Shown here: piece by piece, positions 35,996 through 44,358 of the stretch
How positions within the stretch are numbered: position 1 is the first letter of the stretch
Layout of the letters: the number at the start of each line of letters is the position of its first letter
Source: Salibacter halophilus
GTDB taxonomy: Bacteria; Bacteroidota; Bacteroidia; Flavobacteriales_G; Salibacteraceae
Assembly (NCBI RefSeq): GCF_008806325.1
Contig: NZ_WACR01000003.1
Location: 124,001-188,000 of the forward strand
Reading direction: 5' to 3'
Length of the DNA: 64,000 bases
Notes under the pieces: generated by a model
What the model saw: the letters and a program-made list of their open reading frames with translations, nothing else
Told to the model about the DNA's origin: nothing
The model's database searches: none
Position numbers and translations under genes: made by a program

Positions 35996-36963
35996 TCACT
36001 ATAGGTTTTGTTTTGGCTCTGACTGTTATTCACGGTCAGAGCCAGAACGGACCATACGAACCGGCTGAAGGTGATGGGTCGATAGGCGTGCACCGCGATT
36101 CAATCATTGTTGAACAATGGCTCAGCGATGTTGATGTGGTTCGCGGCTACCTGAATATTTCCGATAAAAGTGCTGGATATGCCAGTGCCGGATCTGACCA
36201 AAACGCAACCGGAAAAGCGGATGCATTTACCGTGAGTTTGGGCGATAGCGGTTATGCAACTTACACGTTGCCACAACCTCTTTCAAACAGGGAAGGCTAT
36301 GATTTTGCTGTTTTTGAAAACGGATTCTACTCGCCAATGGATGGCGGCTATTATCTCGAATTTGCCTTTGTTGAAGTGAGCAGTGATGGGAATTACTTCG
36401 CTCGTTTTCCCGCTCATTCCTTAACCCAGGCCGATTCACAAAAGTGGACTTACGGTGTGTTGGACCCAACGCAAATCAATAACCTGGCAGGTAAAAATAC
36501 CACTCACAATGGAACTCCGTTTGATTTGAGTGATCTAGAAGGAGATTCTGCACTGGATATTGAAAATATAACTCACCTCAGGGTTTTGGATGTCGTTGGA
36601 AGCATCGATCAGGCTTACGGTTCAACTGATACAGCCGGAAACATTATCAATGATCCGTATCCAACCGAGTTTGCTGCCGGAGGTTTTGATCTTGATGCTG
36701 TAGCCATATTAAATGAATCACTTGTTGGGAGGGAAACTGTTAGGGCAAACCCCAAATCGGTAATTTATCCCAATCCCGCTGCTGACTTTGTTTCAGTGAA
36801 AGGATTAACTGGTAATTTCAAAGTTTTCAATACACACGGACAAACTGTTTTAATGGGCAATTACAGCGGAGGAAAAATCAATTTGAATGAACTAGCTTCT
36901 GGTGTTTACTTTATTGAGTTTAACCAACGAAAAGAGCAACCATTCAGGTTTGTGAAAGAATGA
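35980..36963 (+). CDS. T9SS surface protein of the B12 operon
   Basis: 327 residues: signal peptide (to about 22), a beta-sandwich of 220 residues (SLGDSGYATYTLPQPL, YDFAVFENGFY, AFVEVSSDGNYFARFP, FDLDAVAILNE) recognised as a family that often accompanies cobalamin-regulated TonB receptors in Bacteroidota, and a T9SS type A sorting domain (SVIYPNPAADFVSVKGL). Function unknown, probably ligand capture or a calcium-stabilised accessory. It overlaps both neighbours (16 and 4 bp), so translation is coupled. Two GGTCAGADCC copies (36034, 36190) and a one-base variant (36014) lie within its first 70 codons. Confidence 0.75.
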   Translation: MVEKIITIGFVLALTVIHGQSQNGPYEPAEGDGSIGVHRDSIIVEQWLSDVDVVRGYLNISDKSAGYASAGSDQNATGKADAFTVSLGDSGYATYTLPQPLSNREGYDFAVFENGFYSPMDGGYYLEFAFVEVSSDGNYFARFPAHSLTQADSQKWTYGVLDPTQINNLAGKNTTHNGTPFDLSDLEGDSALDIENITHLRVLDVVGSIDQAYGSTDTAGNIINDPYPTEFAAGGFDLDAVAILNESLVGRETVRANPKSVIYPNPAADFVSVKGLTGNFKVFNTHGQTVLMGNYSGGKINLNELASGVYFIEFNQRKEQPFRFVKE

Positions 36964-38852
36964 GGTTGTTCACTGGTAAATATCTGATTATCCTATTTCT
37001 GATTGCTGTAGTTAACGAAATTAGATCCCAGGATTCTTCAGTATATCAATTAAACGAATACCAATTTGTCGATTCGGTAACAGTTTTTGATGGCGGATAT
37101 ATTCACAACCTCCCGCAAACAAGCCTCGATAAAGAACAGAACGGCAGCTTGAGTGATCTGCTCAAAACTAGCGGACCAGCATTTATCAAAGACTACGGTC
37201 CGTCTGGGATTTCGAGTTTGAGCATTCGCGGATCAAGCGCTTCTCAAACGCGCGTTTACTTTGATGATGTGGAACTCAACAATCCGTCCCTCGGTCAGTT
37301 CGATTTAAAAAATATCCCCGTTTGGTTCCTTGATAACGCCATGATAGAGCAGGGTGTAGCATCTCAAAATTCACCATTTGGCGGAATTGGCGGTAATATC
37401 CAACTCAATAGCAAAAGCCTTCCCAGCGAAAAATTCGGTATATCTATCATGGGAAATGCCGGTTCATTTGATCGCTACACGGGCGCTGCAGATGTCAGTT
37501 TTCGAAGAGAAAAATACTACCAGTCAACTCGCTACATTTACAGAGAACAGCAAAACGATTTTGAGTTTTTGAATATCGGTCAGAGCCCAACCCAAAAGCG
37601 AGATCTCTACCACGCAGCTTTCTATCAGCAAGGATTCATGCACGAGAGCGGATTTATGTCAAAAAACTTTCACGGAGCAGTAAAGGTAATCCACACAAAC
37701 ACAAACCGCGAAATACCACCGATCATGCCTTCTTACGGCTCTGAAGTGAAACAGAGACAAAAAGACGATTTGACAATCGTGCAAATGCCTTTGGCTTATC
37801 AACTCAAAAAATGGAAGTTAGAGTTGAAACCTGCTTATACGCAACAATCGATTATTTATCAGGACCCTCTTGCTAATATAGATTCTAAAGCAGTCAGTAA
37901 AAGTGCTCAAAATGTAGCAAGGGCAGAGGGAGAAATCTCAAAGAATATTACGTTAAACATTCAGTATGCTCAGCAACTTAATTGGGTTGAGAACAACCAG
38001 TTAGAAACCGATAAACAACAAAGAAAGTTCTCGTTTTTGCACGAATTGAAGTACCATCCTAAAGACTGGAATTTCACTCTGCGCTACAAACCTGTTGTCA
38101 TGGATGACCTTTTTGATTTGGGTGTTTTTACAGGCGGAATATCACGAAAACTAAACCGAATAAAAATCTTTGGTGTTGCAGCTCGCAACGTGCGTTTTCC
38201 CACGCTCAATGACCTTTACTGGGTGGGAGCAGGAAATCCAAATCTTCAAATGGAAGAGGCTTATAATTATGAACTCGGTTTTGATTGGAGTATTATTCAA
38301 AACAAAAGTCTATCGGTAAATATCATCAATACAGTTTTCTACAATGATGTGGATAATTGGATTCAGTGGATTCCGCAAGAGAATGGTAAATGGTCACCGG
38401 AAAATTACAGAAATGTTGAGCAGCACGGATTGGAGTCTAAACTCGAGGTGAAAACTAAATTAACGGAGAACCTTCAATATTCAATCATCACAGATTACGC
38501 TTATACAGTTGCTGAAAATAAGCGAGGTGAACTCTCAGGTAATCAGTTGATTTACGTACCAAAACATCAGTTTAAAATCGTGCAGGATTTAGCCTATAAA
38601 AAATGGCAACTGGCAGCTTTTACTCAATTTACAGGCGAACGTTTTACACAAGCTGATAACGAAGTTTATTTACCATCGTACTGGTTAACAGATATACAAT
38701 TATCAAAACAGTTTGACTTTGACAAACATGCAATTTCTGCCTCATTTTCAGTCAATAATGTTTTTGATGAAAACTACATGAATGTAATTTGGCGCCCGAT
38801 GCCGGGTCGCTGGTTTGAATTTACTTTGCGCTATGATTTTAAACAGAAATAA
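36960..38852 (+). CDS. TonB-dependent cobalamin receptor (BtuB-like)
   Basis: 630 residues, close to BtuB in length. Signal peptide (to about 23), plug domain (about 60-160; LSIRGSSASQTRVYFDDVEL, FGGIGGNIQLNSK) and a 22-strand barrel ending RWFEFTLRYDFKQK with a terminal aromatic-type strand. Imports a substrate across the outer membrane using TonB energy. The riboswitch upstream identifies the substrate as a corrinoid (inferred). No N-terminal carboxypeptidase-regulatory domain is present. ATGA overlap with the preceding gene. Confidence 0.9.
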   Translation: MRLFTGKYLIILFLIAVVNEIRSQDSSVYQLNEYQFVDSVTVFDGGYIHNLPQTSLDKEQNGSLSDLLKTSGPAFIKDYGPSGISSLSIRGSSASQTRVYFDDVELNNPSLGQFDLKNIPVWFLDNAMIEQGVASQNSPFGGIGGNIQLNSKSLPSEKFGISIMGNAGSFDRYTGAADVSFRREKYYQSTRYIYREQQNDFEFLNIGQSPTQKRDLYHAAFYQQGFMHESGFMSKNFHGAVKVIHTNTNREIPPIMPSYGSEVKQRQKDDLTIVQMPLAYQLKKWKLELKPAYTQQSIIYQDPLANIDSKAVSKSAQNVARAEGEISKNITLNIQYAQQLNWVENNQLETDKQQRKFSFLHELKYHPKDWNFTLRYKPVVMDDLFDLGVFTGGISRKLNRIKIFGVAARNVRFPTLNDLYWVGAGNPNLQMEEAYNYELGFDWSIIQNKSLSVNIINTVFYNDVDNWIQWIPQENGKWSPENYRNVEQHGLESKLEVKTKLTENLQYSIITDYAYTVAENKRGELSGNQLIYVPKHQFKIVQDLAYKKWQLAAFTQFTGERFTQADNEVYLPSYWLTDIQLSKQFDFDKHAISASFSVNNVFDENYMNVIWRPMPGRWFEFTLRYDFKQK

Positions 38853-39858
38853 CTGGTTCTTAATAGCTTTCATTCTGTTGCTTGTTTCTTGCGACAAGGA
38901 TGAAGACTTTGGTCCGCAGGGTAATGACAATGATCAGAACCAAAACCGGGCTGAGAACCGCGCGGTTTTTGTGCTGAATGAAGGAAACTTCCAGGCAGCT
39001 AATGCTTCAATTGATGAATACGATCTGGAGAAAGAAGTCATCGATAATCAAATCTTTCAGGATGTAAATGAGGAGAATTTGGGAGATGTAGGTCAAAGCC
39101 TTTTCATCACTCACGATACGCTAGGTATCATCATGAACAACAGTTCTAAGATTGTTCTGATGAACATCAACTCGCGTGAGAAACTCAGCGAGATCAAAAT
39201 CGACCAGAGTTATCCGCGTTATGCCGAGCATTTGTCCGGCTCTGAGTGGCTTGTAAGCGATATTTATCGCGATAAGCTCTATATCGTCAATATTAGAACC
39301 GGAGATTATAGTTCGGTAGCTTGCAGCGGTTGGACTGAAACACTCATTAAATCAGCAGATGAACAATTTATCTTCATTCACAACAAAACCAGCAACAACG
39401 TGGATCGCTTTGAAATTGAGACCAAAACGATTTCACAGTCAATAAATTCAACAAATAATGTATCATCAATCGTAAAAGCCGATGATCGTATTTGCGCAAT
39501 CACAAAAATCGGAATTCAGGAGATCTATCCCCAACAACAAAATATCACCTCATTTCCCGATACACTTTCAACACTAAGATCCAGTTACAGCGAGTCTACC
39601 AACCAAATTATTCTTTTGTCAAACAATGTGTACAGCTACGGTTTAATAAATGATCGATTTGATACACTGATCTCATCGAGCAGGAATTTTTATGGTCTTC
39701 AAGCTGATTCTATAAATGGAGACATCTATCTCACTGATGCAAAAGATTACAGCCAAAGTGGTGAACTCCTCCGTTATTCCAAAACCGGAGAATTACTCGA
39801 CATTGTGACAACCGGTGTCATTCCGCAACACATTGAAATTGCCGAGCTAAATGACTAA
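38833..39858 (+). CDS. BtuG-like beta-propeller lipoprotein (DUF5074 type)
   Basis: The ATG at 38833 is chosen; an in-frame TTG at 38815 lies deeper in the receptor gene. Lipoprotein signal with lipobox LLVSC (cysteine about residue 20), then an acidic linker, then a propeller of DUF5074/YncE type (VFVLNEGNFQAANASIDEYD at the start; GQSLFITHDTLGIIMNN). Surface lipoproteins of this class (BtuG) take cobalamin with high affinity and hand it to the receptor. The gene overlaps the receptor gene by 20 bp and the next gene by 8 bp. Confidence 0.82.
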   Translation: MILNRNNWFLIAFILLLVSCDKDEDFGPQGNDNDQNQNRAENRAVFVLNEGNFQAANASIDEYDLEKEVIDNQIFQDVNEENLGDVGQSLFITHDTLGIIMNNSSKIVLMNINSREKLSEIKIDQSYPRYAEHLSGSEWLVSDIYRDKLYIVNIRTGDYSSVACSGWTETLIKSADEQFIFIHNKTSNNVDRFEIETKTISQSINSTNNVSSIVKADDRICAITKIGIQEIYPQQQNITSFPDTLSTLRSSYSESTNQIILLSNNVYSYGLINDRFDTLISSSRNFYGLQADSINGDIYLTDAKDYSQSGELLRYSKTGELLDIVTTGVIPQHIEIAELND

Positions 39859-40531
39859 ACCCCAAGCGGCCATATTTTGGAGTGGAGGTAAAGACGCAGC
39901 TTTTGCGCTGCAGCTCGCATTAGAGGAATTTGATGTCGTGGAACTGATCACGACCGTTGATTCCAATGATAGCGTTACAATGCATGAAGTGCCATTTGAG
40001 GTGATCGAGGAACAAAGCAAATCACTTCAAATTCCGCTCAGTAAACTCGAGGTTACTGATTATGCAAATGCAATGCGCAACCTGGCAAAAGAACTGATCG
40101 ATAGAGGAGTGGAACACATCATTTTTGGTGATATCAACCTTGAAGACGTGCGCCAGTTTCGGGATGATATTTTTAGCGAATACTCGTTAACAACACATTA
40201 TCCGCTTTGGAAAAAAGACACAAAAGAGCTGTTTATTTCAATGGTCAGATCCGGTTGGCGTTTCACACCAATCTGCTTGGAAACCAGCAAAGTTGACGAG
40301 GATCTGCTCGGTTCGGTTCTGACCGAAAAGACTTTAACCGAATTATCACAAGATGTAGATCCTTGCGGAGAAAATGGAGAATTTCACACATTCGTCATCG
40401 ATGGCCCGCTTTTTGAAAGTACTGTGGAAATCACAACTGGAAAAAAGTATCGCAAAACGTTTGAATACAAGACTGATAACGGGAAACAGATGAAAACCGA
40501 ATTCTCGTATCTCAATATTTCAAAGAGATAG
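39851..40531 (+). CDS. Dph6-like ATP pyrophosphatase (adenine nucleotide alpha-hydrolase)
   Basis: 226 residues. PP-loop motif FWSGGKDAAFALQLA at about 9-23 binds ATP; the C-terminal family motif appears as GENGEFHTFVIDGPLF (about 176-191). Relatives include diphthine-ammonia ligase (eukaryotes and archaea) and bacterial proteins of unknown substrate. Bacterial homologues commonly sit in B12-riboswitch operons, so a role in corrinoid salvage, for example amidation, is a reasonable inference. Two GGTCAGADCC copies (40243 plus orientation, 40315 minus orientation) face each other 62 bp apart. Confidence 0.8.
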   Translation: MTKPQAAIFWSGGKDAAFALQLALEEFDVVELITTVDSNDSVTMHEVPFEVIEEQSKSLQIPLSKLEVTDYANAMRNLAKELIDRGVEHIIFGDINLEDVRQFRDDIFSEYSLTTHYPLWKKDTKELFISMVRSGWRFTPICLETSKVDEDLLGSVLTEKTLTELSQDVDPCGENGEFHTFVIDGPLFESTVEITTGKKYRKTFEYKTDNGKQMKTEFSYLNISKR

Positions 40532-40579
40532 TCGTTACGGGACTATATCGTGCCGAATTTCATTTAAATTTGCGCGCTC

Positions 40580-43500
40580 ATGCACCAGTTTTATTTGAAA
40601 CACACTATGCTGACTAAAGTCGTAAAAAATCTATCCTTTAACCTCTTGATCATCCTCTTATCAATTCCTGCTTTGAGCTTTGCTCAGGAGAAATATCCCA
40701 AACTGGAAATCAACGGAAAAGTAGTAGATGGAGGAAATCGCCTCGATCAGGCTTATGTTCGAGTAGAAAAAGATGGTGAAATTGACAGGGAAATAAGAAC
40801 CGATAGTCGTGGCCGGTTCGATTTAGAACTTGAGTTGTTTCATGAATTCATGCTCTATTTTGGAAAAGAGGGCTACATAACGAAAAAGATTTACGTTGAT
40901 ACTCGCACAATCCCTGAAGATGCTATTAGCAGTACATACCTGCGTTACGGAGGTTGGGAAGTCGAGATTTTTGAAAACGACCTCGATGTTAACACGCTCA
41001 TTCTCGATAAACCAATTGGTAAGGTAAAATACGATCCCAATTACGGTCAATTTGCCAATGATAAAGGTTACACGAAATCGATTCAGCGCGAGCTCGATCA
41101 ACTGGTTAAAGATCTCGAAGCAGCTCGTGAAGCTGAGTTGATGCGCCAGGAACAACTCGAAGAAGATTACAAAATTGCGATTGAAGACGGAGACCGTTTC
41201 ATGGAAGAAGGTGATTACGAAAACGCAATGTTCCAGTATGAAGGTGCTCTCCAAATTAAGCCTGACGAGCGATATCCGCAAAAACAAATTGAAAAGGCAA
41301 AAGAAAAGCTGAGCGAACTCAAAGATGAACAACAGCGATATAGTTCCTTCCTTACTCAGGGAGATGATGCTTTTTACGAAGAAAAATGGGAAGAGGCCAT
41401 TGGTTTTTACGAGCAGGCGCTATCAATGAAGCCTGAAGAGGAATATCCTCAAAACCAGATCGAAAAGGCCCGTAAAAAAATTGAAGAGTCGAAGAAGCGT
41501 GAGGAGCTGAAAGAAGAGTACGATAAAGTTATTGCTCAGGCAGATAAAGCCTTCAACAATGAGCAACTTAAAGATGCTAAAAGCTTGTATAAAAAGGCTC
41601 TGGATATTTTGGATGATGAGCAATATCCTAATGATCAAATCGCGAAAATCGATGAGCAATTAGAAGCAGAAAGACAGAAAGATGAAAAGTATGCCAATGC
41701 AATGGAGGAAGGCGACAGACAAATGAGTCAGCGCAATTACCGCCAGGCTATATCTTTTTATCAATCAGCTCTCGATACAAAACCTGATGAGTCTGAACCG
41801 AAACAAAAAATCCAGGAAGCTCAGGACATATTAGCAAACATTGCTGAAAAGGAGCAAGCCGAACAGGAACGTTTAGCGAAACTCGAAGAAGAATACAACA
41901 ACCTTATCGCGCAGGCTGATGAGGCGTTCAACAATGAGGAATGGAGCAGCGCCAAAGATCTTTATCAACAGGCTCTGACCAAAAAGAAAGGCGAACAGTA
42001 CCCTACATCTCAATTGAAGATTATCAACGAAAAACTAGGTGCTATTGCTGAGAAAGACGAAGAGTATAACACTGCGATGAAACGCGCTGAAACAGCCTTC
42101 AAGAAGCAGGAATACACAGATGCTCAATCTCTTTACCAGGAAGCATTATCTATCAAGCCAGGTGCTGAAGAGCCAAAAGAGATGATCGCAAAGATTGACG
42201 AGCTTTTAGCTGAAATTGCTGCGCGTAAAGAACGCGAGAAAGAAGCTGCTGAACGAGCTGAGAGGATGAAGCAGGCTAAATACGATAGTCTTGTAAATCT
42301 TGCAGATGCTGCATTTGACAACGAAGAGTACAAAGATGCTCGTCCGCTATACCAACAAGCAACTCAAGTTAAACCTGATGAACAACATCCATCTATCAGA
42401 CTCAGGGAAATCAGCGAGCTCATCGATGAAAGAGAGGCTTTGGAAGCAGAATACAAACGCTACGTTACGCAGGGCGATCAATTATTTGGATCGGGAAAAT
42501 TAGAAGCTGCACGTGGCAAGTACGAAGCTGCCCTCGAGTTGATCGATCAGCAATATCCTAAAGATCAGATCGCGAAAATCGATGAGAGATTTGCTGAGAA
42601 GAAAGAGGAAAGACTCGCAGCAGAGAGAAGGGAAAAAGCGCGCAATCAAAAATACGACTCATTGATTGCTATTGCCGACAATCAGTTTACTGACAGCCTC
42701 TACAACGATGCCATTTCGAATTACGAAAAGGCTCTGAACGTAAAAGCGAATGAAGAATATCCTGTCAGCCAGATTGAAGCTGCAAAGGGAATTCAGGAAG
42801 AGCTGCTCGCTAAGAAGAGAGCTAAGGAAGAGCTGGAACGCAAGAAAGAGGAGTACATCGCGCTCATCGATCAGGGTGATGCTCAAATAGAAGAGGAAGC
42901 ATACAAGACAGCTATCGAAAGATATGAAAGTGCCATCGCGCTATTCCCCGATCGTGAAAAGGCGAAGGAGAAGAAGCGCAAAGCAGAAGAATTGCTCGCT
43001 GAAAAACAGGCTGAGGAAGAAGCTGCCCGACAGGCTAAACTCGAAAAAGAGCGTAAAGAGAAAGAATACTCTGATGCTGTAGCCGCTGGTGACAAAGCTT
43101 TTGAGAGTGAAAACTACGAAGAAGCTATTGCTAGTTATGAAAATGCACAGGAAGTTTTCCCTGACCGCAGTTATCCTCAGAACCGAATAGAGGAAAGCAA
43201 GGATAAAATTGCTGAATTGGAACGTTTAGCTGAGCAAAAGAGACAGGAAGAGGAGCGCCAGCGTAGATTGAATGCTGAGTATGACTCGTTGATCGCTGTT
43301 GCTGATAACTTGTTCAAAGAAGAGCAATTCAGCGAAGCCAGATCGAGATATGAAAACGCACAAAACATCAAACCAAATGAGTCTTATCCAAAATCTCAAA
43401 TCAATACGATTGTTCAGATCATGGAGGAAAGACGCAAAGAAGCGACTCGCTTTGCTGAAGGCGCAACTGAGTTCAACTACCAGTTAGCTGAAGATTATCC

Positions 43501-43681
43501 GGAAGGCAGAACAGAGGAGGAGTTTGAAGAAGGAAACAAGAAAGTGACCCGTATCGTGATTGTGAAAGGTGATGTTGGCCACGAATACCTCAAGGAAGAA
43601 TACAGCTGGGGACAAACGTTCTACCTCAAGGACAAAAAACGCTACAGCAAAACCAACTGGTTGGAAGAGACGAAGGAGTAG
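40580..43681 (+). CDS. Giant TPR-like/coiled-coil repeat protein
   Basis: 1033 residues. Signal peptide (to about 35), a carboxypeptidase-regulatory/CNA-B-like domain (about 42-130; INGKVVDGGNRLDQAYVRVE), then about eleven imperfect repeats of 70-80 residues (190-960) with the pattern D..F.xxxYxxAxxxYxxAL.xKPxExYPxxQI, and a C-terminal domain ending VTRIVIVKGDVGHEYLKEEY. Strongly charged and alpha-helical. Probably a periplasmic or outer-membrane-linked structural protein. Bacteroidota proteins with this build are common and uncharacterised; I do not assign a gliding role. A GGTCAGADCC copy sits at 41971. Confidence 0.8.
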   Translation: MHQFYLKHTMLTKVVKNLSFNLLIILLSIPALSFAQEKYPKLEINGKVVDGGNRLDQAYVRVEKDGEIDREIRTDSRGRFDLELELFHEFMLYFGKEGYITKKIYVDTRTIPEDAISSTYLRYGGWEVEIFENDLDVNTLILDKPIGKVKYDPNYGQFANDKGYTKSIQRELDQLVKDLEAAREAELMRQEQLEEDYKIAIEDGDRFMEEGDYENAMFQYEGALQIKPDERYPQKQIEKAKEKLSELKDEQQRYSSFLTQGDDAFYEEKWEEAIGFYEQALSMKPEEEYPQNQIEKARKKIEESKKREELKEEYDKVIAQADKAFNNEQLKDAKSLYKKALDILDDEQYPNDQIAKIDEQLEAERQKDEKYANAMEEGDRQMSQRNYRQAISFYQSALDTKPDESEPKQKIQEAQDILANIAEKEQAEQERLAKLEEEYNNLIAQADEAFNNEEWSSAKDLYQQALTKKKGEQYPTSQLKIINEKLGAIAEKDEEYNTAMKRAETAFKKQEYTDAQSLYQEALSIKPGAEEPKEMIAKIDELLAEIAARKEREKEAAERAERMKQAKYDSLVNLADAAFDNEEYKDARPLYQQATQVKPDEQHPSIRLREISELIDEREALEAEYKRYVTQGDQLFGSGKLEAARGKYEAALELIDQQYPKDQIAKIDERFAEKKEERLAAERREKARNQKYDSLIAIADNQFTDSLYNDAISNYEKALNVKANEEYPVSQIEAAKGIQEELLAKKRAKEELERKKEEYIALIDQGDAQIEEEAYKTAIERYESAIALFPDREKAKEKKRKAEELLAEKQAEEEAARQAKLEKERKEKEYSDAVAAGDKAFESENYEEAIASYENAQEVFPDRSYPQNRIEESKDKIAELERLAEQKRQEEERQRRLNAEYDSLIAVADNLFKEEQFSEARSRYENAQNIKPNESYPKSQINTIVQIMEERRKEATRFAEGATEFNYQLAEDYPEGRTEEEFEEGNKKVTRIVIVKGDVGHEYLKEEYSWGQTFYLKDKKRYSKTNWLEETKE

Positions 43682-43687
43682 GTTTTG

Positions 43688-44137
43688 TTAACTGAACTCA
43701 ATATTTACAGGCTTAATTACTGATGTAAACCATCCCATTTGTGGCCCAGTAAATCCAATAACCTTAAAGTTGCCTTTCAACCTTTTTGAAGAAGGCCTAT
43801 CGTCATAAAAGAAATCATCACCTTCACTTAATAATATGTTATAGCTATATCCACCTTCAAGTTTTTTATTTTTATCATAGTAGCATGAAAAGGTAAAATT
43901 ACTTTCATCATCAAACACTTGACCTTCTGTCAGGTTATTGATGTAAATATCAATAAAAACTATTTTTCCATCATTCTTGAAGAGAAAATCATAAAACGAG
44001 ATACAATCGCCATCATTTGTATCAACTTCAATCTGACCTTTAAACTCAGGAACTCTTTTTTTGTTATACTCTTTTAATTGGTATATCAATGCAATAAGTC
44101 CAATGATTATAGCTGTAATGGCAATTATAAGTTCCAT
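43688..44137 (-). CDS. Small membrane-anchored protein of unknown function
   Basis: 149 residues from the ATG at 44137 (MELIIAITAIII). An ATG 8 codons upstream is possible. One N-terminal membrane helix (about 3-22), then a soluble domain of about 120 residues with beta strands (CISFYDFLFKNDGKIVFIDI). A/T-biased codons compared with neighbours. No family recognised. Confidence 0.6.
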   Translation of the reverse strand: MELIIAITAIIIGLIALIYQLKEYNKKRVPEFKGQIEVDTNDGDCISFYDFLFKNDGKIVFIDIYINNLTEGQVFDDESNFTFSCYYDKNKKLEGGYSYNILLSEGDDFFYDDRPSSKRLKGNFKVIGFTGPQMGWFTSVIKPVNIEFS

Positions 44138-44305
44138 ATTATTGAGGTTAAAGAGAAACAATAATTATATATAAAATTTTAAAGCATTCCTCTATAAATA
44201 ATAATATAGCTTATCACTTAATTAAAACTGTAGTAAGGCAAGTAGGGTTTTATAGCCTACGAAGCATCGCTATCTTGATCAGAAAAATCATAATTGACAA
44301 TAAAA

Positions 44306-44334
44306 AAAGGCCGTTTCGCAATGAAACGGCCTTT
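44306..44334 (-). terminator. Terminator of the M16 peptidase operon
   Basis: Perfect 12-bp stem AAAGGCCGTTTC / GAAACGGCCTTT with a 5-base loop, followed on the minus strand by a run of T. The plus side has CTCTTTT, so it may also work weakly in the other direction. Confidence 0.88.
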
Positions 44335-44358
44335 CTCTTTTCGAATCGTTAACTCTGC

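Noticed and set aside
40823-43371. Several minus-strand frames opposite the giant repeat gene
   Set aside because: They are rich in Leu, Phe and Ser and mirror the Lys/Glu-rich codons of the real gene; they have no motifs or ribosome binding sites.
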